The position numbers were made by a program, and so were the translations under genes. Below the pieces are notes generated by a model. It saw only the letters and a program-made list of their open reading frames with translations, had not been told where the DNA came from and did no database searches. This document shows positions 34,541 to 46,419 of a stretch of 64,000 nucleotides of DNA, piece after piece. This DNA comes from Agrypnia vestita (lineage: Eukaryota > Arthropoda > Insecta > Trichoptera > Phryganeidae), in assembly GCA_016648135.1 (NCBI GenBank), contig JADDOH010005086.1:1-64000 (forward strand), in the 5' to 3' direction. Within the stretch, counting starts at the first letter, position 1, and every line of letters begins with the position of its first letter.

Positions 34541-35589
34541 AGAAAGGATAAAAAAAGTCACGCGCTTTTTCGTATAATCATTTCGATAAGTTCGAAATTT
34601 AAAAATAAATACTACAGTAGGACTAAACAATGATTGTGTTAAGCGCCCTTGAGGTGAATTTTTTACGAGAATGACGCTGTATAAATTATCCATTTTTATT
34701 ATTATTATATCTACAAGAGTATGAGTGTAGAGCTGACTACGCAGGCACATTCAGGCTACCTCACATTCTCCAATCAATATAAATTTCATACATCTCAAAA
34801 TTCTAAAGGTCAATTTTTATTAATATTTATTGAAAATTGAGAAAAATTTAAGGAAAAAAAGGGTGTCTCGACTAATAAACCTAAAATGATTTAAGAATAT
34901 TTGAGACGATAATAGGGCCACGGTACATAATTCAGATTTCACAAAAAACAAGTGTTAAAATTTTCGTCTTGTTTCTTTATTTCACAATATTAGAAACGTT
35001 TATTTTTCAAGTCATTCCAGAGAAATTTTAGAGATTCCAGCCATTCCGGGCATGTTTTTAAAGATCGTGCAAATTGATATTTTTTCGTACCCGAAGAAAA
35101 TATAAAAGTAAACATTTGATTTTGTAACATAGACCACGACTTATAACATAGACTAATTTGAAAACACTTGATCGATTTAAAACATGTGTTCTGACGTCAC
35201 GTGTCGGGTCTAATTTATCGGTGTTCAATTCTAGACAAGCCTGTTAGACAATTGCTTGCGTAAATTAAGAGAGAAGATGTTTTTGGATGGGACACGATGA
35301 AGTTCCCAATTATATTATTTCACTTATTCTATCTTTATTTTTAATGCTAAATATTTATAGTAAATGTACGAAATTCACTATCATAAAAATATTAAAATAA
35401 CTAACCATAGCGTCGTTTCTCCGAACGAGTTGGCGGAGAGGACAAAACGCCGCACTCTTTTGTTCTGGCACACCAGTTTTGTCTCGTCCACTTTCATACA
35501 CCTCCTCACGCACGCTCTTCCAGAAATAACCCGCGAAAGCGCCTGGCAATGACTAACATGAGTGGACAGTATTGTCCCTTCTTCTTCTT
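34541..35589. other. Intergenic stretch, nothing recognised
   Basis: AT-rich sequence with scattered short frames and no family similarity. A small GC-richer patch lies at 35420-35550, with overlapping frames on both strands that are not supported as genes. Confidence 0.4.
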
Positions 35590-35830
35590 CTTCTACCCAT
35601 TATCCTATTGGGTCGGGGTCCCTGCATCGCAAAGGAAGTTCCAACTCTTCCTATCTTGGGCTGCGCTCTCCACGTCAGCTCATTTCAGTTGCAACCTCGC
35701 AGCAGTCCTCCAACTGTTTCCGCCAGCTCCTCCTAGGACGCCCCCTTGGTCTCCTGCCCTCTGGTCTTGCCTGGAGTATCCGCTTTGGCAGTCTATCTGC
35801 CAGCATCCGCAAAATATGTCTCAGCATAAT
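35590..35830 (-). pseudogene. LINE polyprotein C-terminal remnant
   Basis: The minus strand reads MLADRLPKRILQARPEGRRP, then RGRPRRSWRKQLEDCCEVAT, the Arg/Pro-rich C-terminal tail shared by many insect LINE proteins. About 70 codons remain. It is bounded on the left by a CTT microsatellite. Confidence 0.7.
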
Positions 35831-35917
35831 ATGTCTCGATAAATGTCAATAAGGATTCCACTTCCAGACATTCGCTTATTTGCGTATTTCTGATTCTGAG
35901 TATTGTCCCGTTAAATT

Positions 35918-36519
35918 GCCACGTGTCATGGCTGCAGGAGGAATTAATGAAAACGCTGGGATTTAATACAGGATTTAATGAATACCGATTAATTGTTTAA
36001 ACAAACCTACAAAGTCGCTTAACACTATTAAATGTAACGCTATTCCTTAAATTAAACTGTTTCGCAAATTCATCACTCGTAAATAGACACTTTTTTTACT
36101 ATTCACTAGAATATTCCATCCAATTTCCACACTTATTAATTTCGCTTCGGTTTATCTCGCCACGTAAGAACTTTCCGGAATCTTCGCTGTCGAATTACGG
36201 CCCGCTTGGCGGCCGTCCTGGCAACTCGCGACTCGCGGCTACCTTCGCTTCTGTTATCGCTGTCAGACGTGCGCGCCCAAAACAATTCTGACCATCTTTA
36301 CTCCCGTGTGCCGTATTTATATTCGCTAACGCTCTAATATCGAAATTTCGAGACGTTTCCCGCGTTTTCGAGAAGTTCCTCGTGTTTTCCAGACTTTTGG
36401 AGATGTTTCTCGTAAGCCGTAGATTACGCTAGGCCGTTCTGGAATCTTCGTTAGTATTGTGATCATTTCAAACGACTGTCACTTGATGTAAGTGCGTGAT
36501 TCTTTTTAGCCTCGTTACA
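35918..36519 (-). repeat. Candidate solo LTR with heat-shock elements
   Basis: On the minus strand the block starts TGTAACGAGG and ends GACACGTGGCA (TG..CA). It has a TATAAATA box at 36321-36314 and is much richer in CG than the flanks. A perfect four-unit heat-shock element is at 36168-36185 and a perfect three-unit one at 36437-36449. I did not find a convincing target duplication or a second LTR, so this remains tentative; a host promoter is the alternative. Confidence 0.35.
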
Positions 36520-37049
36520 ATATCAATAAATCATGTTTGTTCTTTTTACGTTTTGTACCTGTTTTTTGCCTAAATCCCCCGAACTCAAATGTCACAGTGT
36601 CCAAACCTTGTTACCTACTATAGTGTAGAAAAAATATTTCAGCTTTGGTACTATAACGTAAGTCTGGCGTTCGCCGGCTCTCGGTCCACTCTATTACATA
36701 TTATTTTAATTTGTTTCTCAACACTTCACTGCGATATCTATCAGCTTCCCTTCAGTTTTGCTTACAAAGAGTGGGCTAGCCACCGAGCTGGACTTTAATT
36801 TACATTGGACAGAATGTAAATTAAAGTTTCCAGGAAAACTGTTCTATTAGTGAGGTTAATACACAAATAATACGTTAATTAAAATCTGGTTCCAGATCCG
36901 ATAGATTTCCCCGAATTGATGGGTGGTTGACGAACTTCCTTCGGATTCTCTTTGATTATGTTGATGTAGATCTACGATCTTTGATTATGTTGACGTGTTC
37001 TGATGAATTTAAAATTTGGCTTTTAAAATATAAGTAACACGGGATATCT
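36520..37049. other. Unassigned intergenic stretch
   Basis: No family recognised. A short inverted pair (TTTAATTTACATT / AATGTAAATTAAA) is near 36795-36825. Confidence 0.4.
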
Positions 37050-37385
37050 TTAATAATTTTTTTGCCGACATTTCTGAGATGTTTCGCCGTAGGTTTTTTC
37101 TATCGCCATCGGAGACATATTTTAGTGCCTCATTCCTATTTTTTATTTGAACTGAAACGAATGAATTTTTCGTAATCGATATAAGTTACTGTAATGATTT
37201 TTATACGTTTTGCAAAAAATAAGTCAGAAATATGAAATGAAATGCAAACTTTGATATTGCGTGACTGTTGATGGTTGAGGTCACGGTTGCTTGAACATTT
37301 TCGACTGATAATTAAAGCAGGGATCTACCTATAAAGTAATGTGGACTAGCTCTGTTACATCCTGTATATCTTATGTATTATAATT
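37050..37385. repeat. Dispersed repeat R6, copy 2 (inverted)
   Basis: Complementary to 25610-25860 and similar to the right half of 43480-43930: ACGAATGAATTTTTCGTAAT, TTGCAAAAAATAAGTCAGAA, GACTAGCTCTGTTACATCCT. It ends at the TGTATA after CATCC, as does the copy at 43930. Confidence 0.72.
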
Positions 37386-37392
37386 CAATATA

Positions 37393-37544
37393 TGTGGGTT
37401 ATAAAAACAAAGGCGGCAATATCCAAAAAATAAAAAAAATATCTAGATTTAATGTATCCCTTCCAAAATCATGTTTCCTTTAAACTTATAGGCTTTGTTT
37501 CCTATAAAATCCAGAACTCAGTAAATTATAAATTAGTAATCCTA
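37393..37544. mobile_element. Palindromic MITE-B, copy 5 (truncated)
   Basis: Left end TGTGGGTTATAAAAACAAAG; the right half stops at ATTAGTAATCCTAG. Confidence 0.72.
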
Positions 37545-37727
37545 GATTTATTATTATCTATCTATTTATTTTCATTTTTTAAATATCACTAGACCCACAA
37601 AACGTCTTAAAAGACGTTTTTCTGCTGGTTCACTTTCACAATTAATGTTACAATATTACTACATTTCATTCGTTGTGCAGAAAAAAAAAAACAATTTTAT
37701 GCACATTTATATAAATAAACTAGCTGG

Positions 37728-38190
37728 TCATACCCGGCGTTGCACGGGTTAAGGATTAAGTAAAAAATAAATTTGAGAGGGATAACAAAGAGTCCGCTGT
37801 TCTCTAAAAAACAATGTTTCCATCTAATGTTAACATAAGTTATTGTAACATAACTATAATATTTAGATACATGGTATCCAAGACTTTTTTTTAGATATTA
37901 ATGTCCTCTATAAAACTGTAGTACATTACTTTGCTCTATTGGCAATAATTTCCGCAGCGTACGCAATATAAGGTTTTTTTTTCGTATTTTTTTCACACGT
38001 TGGGTTACATTATCGAAGTTTTCATACGGATCCCTAACATTTTTGAAAATATTCTATAGCCTATGTTCATCAGGGATAATGTAGGATTTTGAATGTGGAA
38101 GAATTTTTCAAATCGGTCCAGTAGTTTCGGAGCCTATTCAATTCAAACACACAATCAAATCTTTCCTCTTTATAATATTAGTATAGATAA
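37728..38190 (+). repeat. LINE-associated repeat of a common insect type
   Basis: Starts CTAGCTGGTCATACCCGGCG and TTGCACGGGTT and ends with CAAATCGGTCCAGTAGTTTC, CAATCAAATCTTTCCTC and TATAATATTAGTATAGAT. This start-to-end pattern is widespread in insect genomes. The exact superfamily is not certain from the sequence alone. Confidence 0.6.
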
Positions 38191-38276
38191 TACGAAAAAA
38201 AGCAAAATCTAAATATAGCAAACTAATAATTCATTACAGTAATGATACATATCATATTAATTCATAGATAACTTAT

Positions 38277-38717
38277 ATCCGGCCCGATTCTGAAAATAAC
38301 AATGTCTGGATCTTTAAGATCTTTATCCCAACACTTAATAGACGATAATAAAAATAAAAAATAAACGAGACATAGCTTTACGTCGGTGTTTGTTTCTGTA
38401 AGTTTCTATATGAGATAGACATAAAGGGAGGGAGAAAGATGTACATTGTTATCTGTCAAATGTCAGGATGGGAAGATTTAAATACGCGGTAACGTGGTCA
38501 TGACAAGTTTAGCCATGATATTTCATCTGGACGCTGTGGATGAAGAAATTAATGTGATTGTAAGAAACAATCTTTCTTATATCATCTTTTAATACAGTGT
38601 ATTTGAGCCGTAGAATAACAAAATCCGCTCTGGACATTTTTAATTTTTATTATCGTCTATTAAGTGTTGGGATAAAGATCTTAAAGATCCAGACATTGTT
38701 ATTTTCAGAATACGGAT
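38277..38717. mobile_element. MITE with about 70-bp TIRs
   Basis: Arms 38286-38357 and about 38640-38710 are inverted copies (ATTCTGAAAATAACAATGTC, AACACTTAATAGACGATAAT). The 280-bp middle has no coding sequence. Confidence 0.83.
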
Positions 38718-39009
38718 GATCGTCTGATATCAACCACTTTCTGAATTCTGCCGCTGACTTTGGAGTTGTTAGACCTGTAGGAAAGGTACTTTGTAGTTTG
38801 TTCAAGAGCATGGGAACTAAATATTCATGTATCCTCTGTTCGTATTTATTTGTTTTTTTTTGGAAAAATTAAAGTCTGATTTGTAGCGCGTCTTGTGTTT
38901 CTGCAATGAGCAACTACCTTTTTGTATATTTCATTTTCGTGATTTTCTCTTATCAGCAGGAATAGAATTAACCAATTAGAGTTAAGAGTTAAGGCACGCT
39001 TGAAGTGTT

Positions 39010-39420
39010 TAAGTAGCAACAATTATTCCGAATTTGCTAACCAGCTTTTGGATATGGGTCGTGCTTTTGATATTAATAAGCGTTACAAATTTTACAGAAT
39101 CACAGTTTGATAAACGAGAAATTTTGGAAATTAGAAAAAGTGTTAATAGTAAATTGAATATTATAAATAACCAGGCCATTTTTACAAATAGTTATCGATT
39201 AAATTTCTTTTCATGTTAGTAGGTACTTCATTATTAATTTCCTATAGGTATATATAATTTTTATATTTTGATTGTGTATCTATACTTCGATTTTTGATTT
39301 TTAATTTGTTAGTATACAATTGTATCCTGACGAAGGGGCCATGGGCTCTGGAACATGTTGATATTTTTAAATACAAAAGTGGTGAAAACAAAGTTCATTT
39401 TTTTTTATTAATAATAAAAG
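39010..39420 (+). repeat. Penelope-like 3' region repeat, copy 2
   Basis: Matches the complement of 10731-11130. A short open stretch reads [20 protein letters not shown]. It is followed by CCTGACGAAGGGGCCATGGG, CTCTGGAACATGTTG and the AAAGTGGTGAAAACAAAGTT tail. The CUGACGA element is intact but the expected GAAA is GGAA. Confidence 0.6.
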
Positions 39421-39599
39421 TAAGTTTAAAAAATGCATGTTAATGACACGGATGTGTCGAAAATCAGCGTATTTGTATTAATATTTATTAAAATGTACAT
39501 TAAATAATAACTTGAAACAATCCGTTTAGTAATTGTTACATAATGAGTGCCCAAGAAATACAAACAAAATTAATTAACATATAATAGTCAAAATAAAAC

Positions 39600-39690
39600 A
39601 CAAATTACTTTGTTTTCACCACTTTATTAGATTAAAAAATCTACATGTTTCGAGAACAATGTTCTCTTTCTCAGGATTATTGTGTACTAA
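39600..39690 (-). repeat. Penelope-like tail with hammerhead-like core
   Basis: The minus strand has CCTGAGAAAGAGAACATTGT, then TCTCGAAACATGTAGATT and the GTGGTGAAAACAAAGTAATT tail. Stem II (GAGAAC-ATT-GTTCTC) and GAAAC are perfect; CTGAGAA deviates from CUGANGA at one position. Confidence 0.55.
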
Positions 39691-39726
39691 AGATCTTTAA
39701 AAGTTGAACCAAGCAAATATGTTATG

Positions 39727-39782
39727 GTGAAGGGGCGGGTGAGGGGGTTGGTGAGGGGAGGGGGTGGGGGGGGGTTCGAGGT
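39727..39782 (+). repeat. G-rich tract with quadruplex potential
   Basis: Many runs of three or more G occur within 56 bases (GGGGCGGGTGAGGGGG, GGGGAGGGGGTGGGGGGGGG). This fits the G3+N1-7 quadruplex rule on the plus strand, in otherwise AT-rich surroundings. Confidence 0.8.
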
Positions 39783-40009
39783 GTTAATTATTATGGGTCA
39801 TTTGGACAATTTGGAATGTTAAGTGGAAAAATATTCAAAATAGGATTATGCAAAAATTTCGTCTGTGTATTTATTATATTTGACTTAATATTAACGTTTT
39901 TCCTAATTTCGAGTATTTCTAAATTATTTATTTGAGGTATCTTATAGCTGAATATAATAATTGTACGTCAAATCCAAAAAAGTCATCAACCTATTAACCG
40001 TTTTCCTGA

Positions 40010-40190
40010 TTTGTTTCGACCAGTGTGTTGTTAAGCCGCGCCGTGTCCAGCAACAGTTGTCCGGTTCGTGCGGGCGGCACAGTGGTCGATACATAGTGTA
40101 CAAGTGGGCGATTGTGATCGCGGGCGGCAGGTAACAGGTAGCCGGCCACAGGTCAGTCTAGGGCGGGACGAACATGACTCGTGTCGGGGA
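40010..40190. other. CpG-rich island, possible promoter or LTR piece
   Basis: Short CG-dense patch (GTGCGGGCGGCACAGTGG, GATCGCGGGCGGCAG) followed by a donor-like GTAACA. No coding frame is supported. Confidence 0.3.
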
Positions 40191-40305
40191 GTGAACTGAA
40201 AAATTTAACAAAGAAATGATTTTCATGAAGCTTCTCAAATACCAACTACAGAGAAGTCTTGTTAATTTAACCCTGCAAAGATATGCGTAAAGGATCATAA
40301 TCAAT

Positions 40306-40385
40306 TATATATTATATATTATATATATTCTATATATATATAATATATCTATATATATAATATATATATATTATCTATATATATA
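40306..40385. repeat. AT-rich self-complementary microsatellite
   Basis: TATATA tracts with C interruptions that fold on themselves. Confidence 0.85.
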
Positions 40386-40609
40386 AAGAAACCCGTGTTT
40401 CCCTATCCGACAAGTTTCCTCAACATCCAGATACTACCACCCCCTAGTGGTTATGGTGGTGGATAGCCCTTGGTGTCTCATTGAAAATGTGCGAGTTTGG
40501 TGGGGGTGGCCGAGCGTGGGTGGGAGTGGGTGACGAAAATGTGCATTCTAGCACATTGTTTTGTTATGGGAAGGCCGCAAATGCTTCAGATTGTTTCAAA
40601 ACAGGCGCG

Positions 40610-40812
40610 CTGACTGTGTCGGTGAGTCAAGAAGGTTCCGGAAAAACCTGCTCTAGAAAGTTCTTGTAGGAGAAGATTCTAGAAAATTCCCGAAAAATCT
40701 ATAAGGTTCTAAACTGAGTGGCGGAATGTGTCGGTGTGTCTAGAAGGTTCATGTACATTCAAATTTCTTGAAAGGAGAGTGTTCTAGAAGGTTCGCGAAA
40801 GTTCTATGACGA
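40610..40812 (+). promoter_or_regulatory. Array of heat-shock elements in a two-unit tandem repeat
   Basis: Heat-shock factor binds alternating GAA and TTC units spaced by two bases. Perfect runs are three units at 40631-40643, five at 40672-40694 and five at 40782-40804, with two-unit sites at 40656-40663 and 40743-40750. The array sits in two imperfect copies of about 100 bp, each led by TGTGTCGGTG and ending with GTTCTAAA. No gene or transposon end is recognised next to it. Confidence 0.7.
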
Positions 40813-42237
40813 TCCAAACAGTGTTCTAAAAATCTACGCGTGCGAAGCCGCGCCAGTACAGCTATCATGCGTAAAATGGACGCGTACTAATTATCAATTG
40901 CTTATTTTTGTAAACAAGTTAATATTTAAACGGGGCGTGGCTACAGTTATGGCGAGGGTTGCGGGTAGGGAATGCAATCCCGAATTTCCGATCCCTACGG
41001 ATCGGGATCCTGAATACTTTTGTATTTTTTTTGTTTTTAGAGTTGAATAGCAATTACAAACAAAGCCTTGCATTTTTTTTTACAAGTTTTTGTAGGCGTT
41101 TTTCCAAGCATCAATCAGTCAATGTAGTAGAGTAAAAACTACTAACTAGTGGTAGTTTTTATTACTATGTTAGGTTGATAAAATACAGCAAATATTACTC
41201 AATGCTATTTTCATTATTTGAATGTGACATGAACATTAGTTTTAAGTACTTACTAAAAGCTCTATAGACATATACAATTAAACATACAAAACATAAAAAA
41301 TGCTGATCAATCCCGATAATCCCGATAATCTCGTCCGATTTTTTGGTTCGATTTTTCCGATTTTTCGGTTCAAATCTCGTAAAATGCCTCGAGATCTCGT
41401 GGGATCGGGATTGCATTCCCTAGTTGCGGGGGATTGGCAAATAGACACTGAAATGGAGGATATATAAATTAATGGGTTACTCACAAAATTTCACTAGTTA
41501 TTATTTATATTCAGGCGTTTCCCGATTTCTAATATTCCTTATCCAAACTGTGGCCTCTATTATTTAAATGAAGAATCTCGGTTAATCTAGTTAATTAAAC
41601 TTAGATTCACGGATTGTCGATGTTATAAAATAATACAATTTTTTTTATTATTTATTTTTTATTTATTATCTTAGTTATTAGGCTATACATTTATTCTCTT
41701 GTAATAAATACAATTTTGTGTGTTTGTCTTTTTTCTATTTGGAATATTTATTTTGTTAGCGTTTCTTGTATTATGTCTATGTATGTGTTATATTTGATCT
41801 TATTTTAAAAATATTTTGTCATTTTGTCGTTTAATATTTTGTGAATGAATATCATTGTATTTAATTTTGTTCCTTGTTTTATATTTATCCAATTTAAATT
41901 TGAGAGTTTTAATTATAATTTTGGAATATCTATTTCTCTGTAGAATTTATTCTCATTGCTCTATTCTGTCGAATTTGTAATTTTCTTATATCTAATTCAT
42001 TACATAGGTACAAACTATTAAATAGGACACGGTAGAAAACGAAATGAATGAATGTACTAAGTAGTGCTCTCAGTTTCGTGCACGTGCGCGATGTATGAAT
42101 GCAGCCGAAGCCACTTCATCCGCATTCATACATCAAAGATGATGATAATGTGTAAATATTTCAGTCGAACGGAGTTAATACTGGAATTTCAGGGCTATTA
42201 CAGGAGATCGTGAAGAAACGTGGAAAACCAGGGTCCT
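40813..42237. other. AT-rich intergenic stretch
   Basis: No gene is supported. Around 40975-41010 and 41300-41430 degenerate GATCGGGAT and CCCGATAATC words occur in inverted positions (AATGCAATCCCGA and TCGGGATTGCATTCC), suggesting the ends of a decayed inverted-repeat element of about 0.45 kb. Confidence 0.4.
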
Positions 42238-42301
42238 AAAGATTATATACACACACACACTCATATATATTATATTATATAATATATATATATATAATAA
42301 G

Positions 42302-42364
<63 letters not shown>

Positions 42365-42369
42365 GTGTG
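42238..42369. repeat. CA/TA microsatellite
   Basis: Tracts of ACACAC, TATATA and TGTGTG over about 130 bp. Confidence 0.9.
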
Positions 42370-42917
42370 TGTTGAATCCTGGTATTGCGTGTAAGATTAA
42401 AATAATAATTACTCGGGTCACAACGATACAATCTCTTTATTTCGATACTATAAACAATAACTGACAGCAACGTAATACAATGCTAGCGACCGGTGGATAT
42501 CTGACAAGTGTCGTAAGGTTGACACCCCTTTTAACTCTGGACTGAGCCGACGACGACGACACCAATAGCCCCACCCATGGCTGTGGATGACGACATCAAC
42601 TACAAATCAGTTACCGACTGAATGATGACATTTTATATCGAATGTGACTTAGACTTTACAGCAACCTGAATACATAGTTTATTGTACGCAACTCTTTTAT
42701 TTATATAAAAACGTAGAAGCAGTATCCCCAAGGCGACACACACAACACCGAGAGCCGACACAAGGGCGAGTACTAATATGCCAAAATAGAAGAGTGGCGT
42801 TCTATACACTCTGCCTACCGCGGCGGGGAAACGGCGCGATGGTTACTCAGTTAGATATCTAGACAATTATCCTAGAGCATTTTATAGGAAGTTTTATTTA
42901 TTTTTATAGTGTTGGAA
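42370..42917 (-). repeat. Candidate solo LTR
   Basis: On the minus strand it starts TGTTCCAACAC and ends GGATTCAACA. It has a TATAAATA box near 42695 and an AATAAAG signal near 42437, the order expected in an LTR. No matching second LTR or target duplication was found, so the ends are guesses. Confidence 0.3.
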
Positions 42918-43059
42918 CACCTGGGACAAAGTGCCAATTCTCTGATTCGTTCACGGCTTGCGCATGATGTGACCCGGGCAAACCAGAAACACGTGTTCGA
43001 TGCAGATGCGGTTTGACGTGTCTCAATGTCGATGTGTGTGTGTGTGTGTTTTAAAATTA

Positions 43060-43330
43060 TGGCATTTAAGTAAAATCCTATTCGCCCGAGGTTGAGTCTG
43101 GTGGGTGCTCTCTCTCTCCCTCTCTCGCTCCCTCCAGGGGGTAGTATATTGATTTTCAGTCAGATCCGGCGACAGGAAGCGGGATCTCACTTCCGGCAGA
43201 GAGTGGTATGCGGTACGGGTATATAAGGGTTGAACCGCTGGTTGCTTTCTTCGTTTTCTTGGGAAAGTCTTCTATTACGCAAGTAAATTTAATTACCGAC
43301 TACAATGCGCAGGGGCGTGCCATTCATGCA
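43060..43330 (+). promoter_or_regulatory. Possible TATA promoter
   Basis: A CT-rich tract (CTCTCTCTCCCTCTCTCGCT) is followed by GGGTATATAAGGGTTG near 43218 and GC-rich sequence, in a promoter-like arrangement. No downstream coding exon is visible. It could belong to a retroelement with the block at 42370. Confidence 0.3.
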
Positions 43331-43479
43331 ATATAAAAACCTTAAACGAAAAGTCTAAATTTGGGTACTGTGGGTACATATTTAAATATATATATATATA
43401 TATAATCTATAATATATATATAATTAAATATGTAAGTATCATTACCAATGGTGACATCTATGTGTATGTTCAAGCAACC

Positions 43480-43930
43480 ATGACCTAATACCAATAGTAG
43501 GTACTGGGGATATACGACATCAAAGTTTGCATTTTTTTTCAATATTTCTGACTTATTTTTTGTAAAACGTTGGACTATCATTACAGTAACATATATCGAA
43601 TGTGAAAAATTCATTCCCTTTAATACTTCAAGTCAAATAAAATACTAAAAACCTTCCAATTCCAATCGGAAAACATTCCAATTTTAATTTCTGAGGAGTT
43701 TTTATCATTTTATTTAACTTGTATGAAAACGAATGAATTTTTCGTGATCGATATACGTTACTTAATTGACATAAGATAGTTCAACGTATTGTAAAAAAAA
43801 ATCAGAAATATTATAAAGGTCACAATTGCTTGAAAATTTTCGACTCATAATTAAAACAGGATAAAAACTCATAAAACAAACTACCTGTAAAGTATTGCGG
43901 ACTAGCTGTGTTACATCCTGTATATATAGA
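43480..43930. repeat. Dispersed repeat R6, palindromic copy
   Basis: The left half reads like 25650-25860 and the right half like its complement, so this copy is a head-to-head palindrome. Shared words include ATACGACATCAAAGTTTG and GACTAGCTGTGTTACATCCT. The two orientations explain the split matches elsewhere. Confidence 0.75.
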
Positions 43931-44384
43931 TTATTATTTATTTACATTAGAAAAAATCTTGACAATGAGGGGAAATGCTAGTCTGCTATCATTACTTTGC
44001 TTCGCTTATCATTTCACTGGACAAATGGAGAGTTGCGTGACGTATCGATATAGAGCACAATGGTGATATGTCAAAAAAAAAATTGGGATTTTTTTTAAAA
44101 TTTTGAATAAAAAAATATTTTATATGTTTATGGATCAGGGCGCTTCTTGCACGAAGCTAATTGGACGTAGTTACGCGAAAAGGATCCAATCCAGAACATG
44201 CTAAAAAATAAATGAAGTGCACCAAAATGATGCTAAATATCAATGCTGTCTGTAGAAAATCCAGGCAAAAAACCTTTTTTTTTATTAATTATTATAAGAA
44301 CAAATCCACACGTTTGGCTGGTTAATTTTTTTTTATAATAAATAATTAAATTTACGTATACCTCGCTTAACTGCGCCCAGAGTG
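43931..44384. other. Unassigned AT-rich stretch
   Basis: No gene or repeat with clear ends was recognised. Confidence 0.4.
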
Positions 44385-44535
44385 GCTTGTTGGTCATGTG
44401 GTCAGGGTTCGAACCTCACTTCAGACCAGCAAGTTAGTCCTATTTTCACAGCACAAGCGTTTAGGTTAGTTTGAAAAATAGTATGAATATTGATGTGACA
44501 CGTATTCAGTGTTCGCGTCTCTATTAATAACATAT
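44385..44535 (+). repeat. tRNA-headed SINE-A, copy 3
   Basis: Head GTGGCTTGTTGGTCATGTGG (shortened), B-box-like GGGTTCGAACCTC, tail CAGCAAGTTAGTCCTATTTT and AGCACAAGCGTTTAGG. Confidence 0.75.
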
Positions 44536-44775
44536 ATATACTATTAACAATAAAAAAATATTATTTGTTTTAATCGATCCTATACACCCCTCGTCAGCCA
44601 TAATTTTTGGTGGACAAACGACTGATTCGTGAACGATTGAAAATAGCAGTTCAAATAAACGGTTGAAATTGAACAGTTCACATGAACGAAATGGTGGACG
44701 TTAGTTCAGTCAACTGAACGAAAACTGCCCATCACTAGTAAATAGCTGTTGCGTATAGCTGCTTTAAGGCGAATA

Positions 44776-45186
44776 GGCATGATTACAGTATTAAAGAATG
44801 AAAGAATAAGTGATTTTAGAGAAGAAAATATTTTGAAAGGATTCTAAAAATAGGTCTAGTTTTAATATACACATTGAGAATAATTTTCAATAAAATAAAA
44901 GTATAAAATTGTGCAGTCCGCCATTTTAACTGAAACACCGGTCAGAGCGATTCACACCACCGTGTCTTTGAACCGTTGCCATAGACACAGTGCTATGTTT
45001 ACTGAAGCTTGACGTCACGTAGACGAAATGACAGCTGCGGGCGTTTTTGCGCGAAATTAAAAATATGTAGATGAAAATGCAATTATTTGCGTAAAAACTT
45101 AGTTTATTTCTGAAATAATGTTTGTTTCGGTAATAGTAGACGTGTACCTACAATATAGAATGCTATTTCAAAATCTGTCATCATGT
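44776..45186 (+). repeat. Dispersed repeat R2, copy 2
   Basis: Same orientation and order as 4450-4860. It differs by an insertion after ATTTTGAAA and a deletion near CACCACCGTGTC. Confidence 0.8.
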
Positions 45187-45383
45187 CTATCGTTTACGGA
45201 AATGGCGCTTTATAAATGATCGCCATGTTATTATTATTACGAATGTGAACCATTTCCAATTAATATCAGATAGTGTATCGCTTGCTCTCGACCGCACAGG
45301 GCAACCTTTCACCCGGTCGGAGATAAGATTACCTACACACGGTTCCCTAGTCCCCGCAATGTATCGATTTTATAACAAAATAC

Positions 45384-46152
45384 TAGTCTAGGAGCTGACC
45401 GTCGTCAACCCTACGTCATCGAGTACCAGGATGGGACTTGTATAGGGTGGTGCCCTGTAGGATGGGTATCAAAAAAAAACAGGGTTGCCTGGGATCATCC
45501 TGGAGCGTTTTGTGTAATCGATAAATAATGACACCTATTTTTGGGTAAAAATTACGTCATCGAGTACCAGAATGAGACCCAGCACATTCGATGCCCTGCA
45601 TCGAGTACGACAAGAAAAAACAGGGTTGCCACCTTCTACCCTGGCACTTTCTAGAATCGGGCAGATTTTAGGGAGGTGAAAAATAGGAAAAATTACGTCA
45701 TCGAGTACCAGTATGAAATTAACGCCATTCGATAGACCTAATAACCCGTTTCATAAAAATATATGGTTGCCTGCCCTCAGCCTGGAGCATTTCCCAGTCG
45801 GCCAAGTTTTATATCGGATGTAGTATGCCCTGTACCAAGTTCAAGAAATCGTTGTGTAAAACAATGAGGCTGTTTTATAATTGTTCTGGGTAACAATAAT
45901 ATTAATAATGAATTATATATAAAAATAAATTGAATATAAATAATAATAATAATATAAATAGTAATATACATGGAATCTATTTGCCATCCGAGCAATTTTC
46001 AGAATCAAATATGTGTATTTTTACTTTTATTTTAAAAGTGCGTTTCGACAACATTGCGAACTTTTTGCTCGACTACGTGGATGAGAAAGCACTATTGTAA
46101 TAAAGTAAAAGAGAGAGATAACCGTTTACCTGAGTTGTTTACCACGCTCGTA
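45384..46152. repeat. Left terminal inverted repeat of the Academ-like element
   Basis: 769 bp, inverted match of 51594-52362. Contains the subterminal motif ACGTCATCGAGTACCAG at 45413, 45553 and 45695. The motif spacing (about 140 bp) is the same in both arms. The inner end is at CCACGCTCGTA. Confidence 0.92.
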
Positions 46153-46419
46153 ATAGCAACTGTAATAATGAAAATTATGTACGGGGACACTGACAAGGAG
46201 ACAGTGATACTGAACCAATATAAAGGACACTGACAAAGAGTCAGCTACCTGATATGAAAAAGTAGATTTTTTAAAATAATATTTATAAAGGACTTTCAAA
46301 CTCCACTAAAGTAGGCGGACTGATGGTGAAGCGAAATAAAATTTAGGTTAAGAAATAAAATAAAAACATAAATTAATTTCAAATCGATGTCATTTTATTT
46401 ACCAAAAATAAACATATAT

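Noticed and set aside
42238..42470. Possible coding frame rich in I, Y, H and T
   Set aside because: It is a microsatellite translation.
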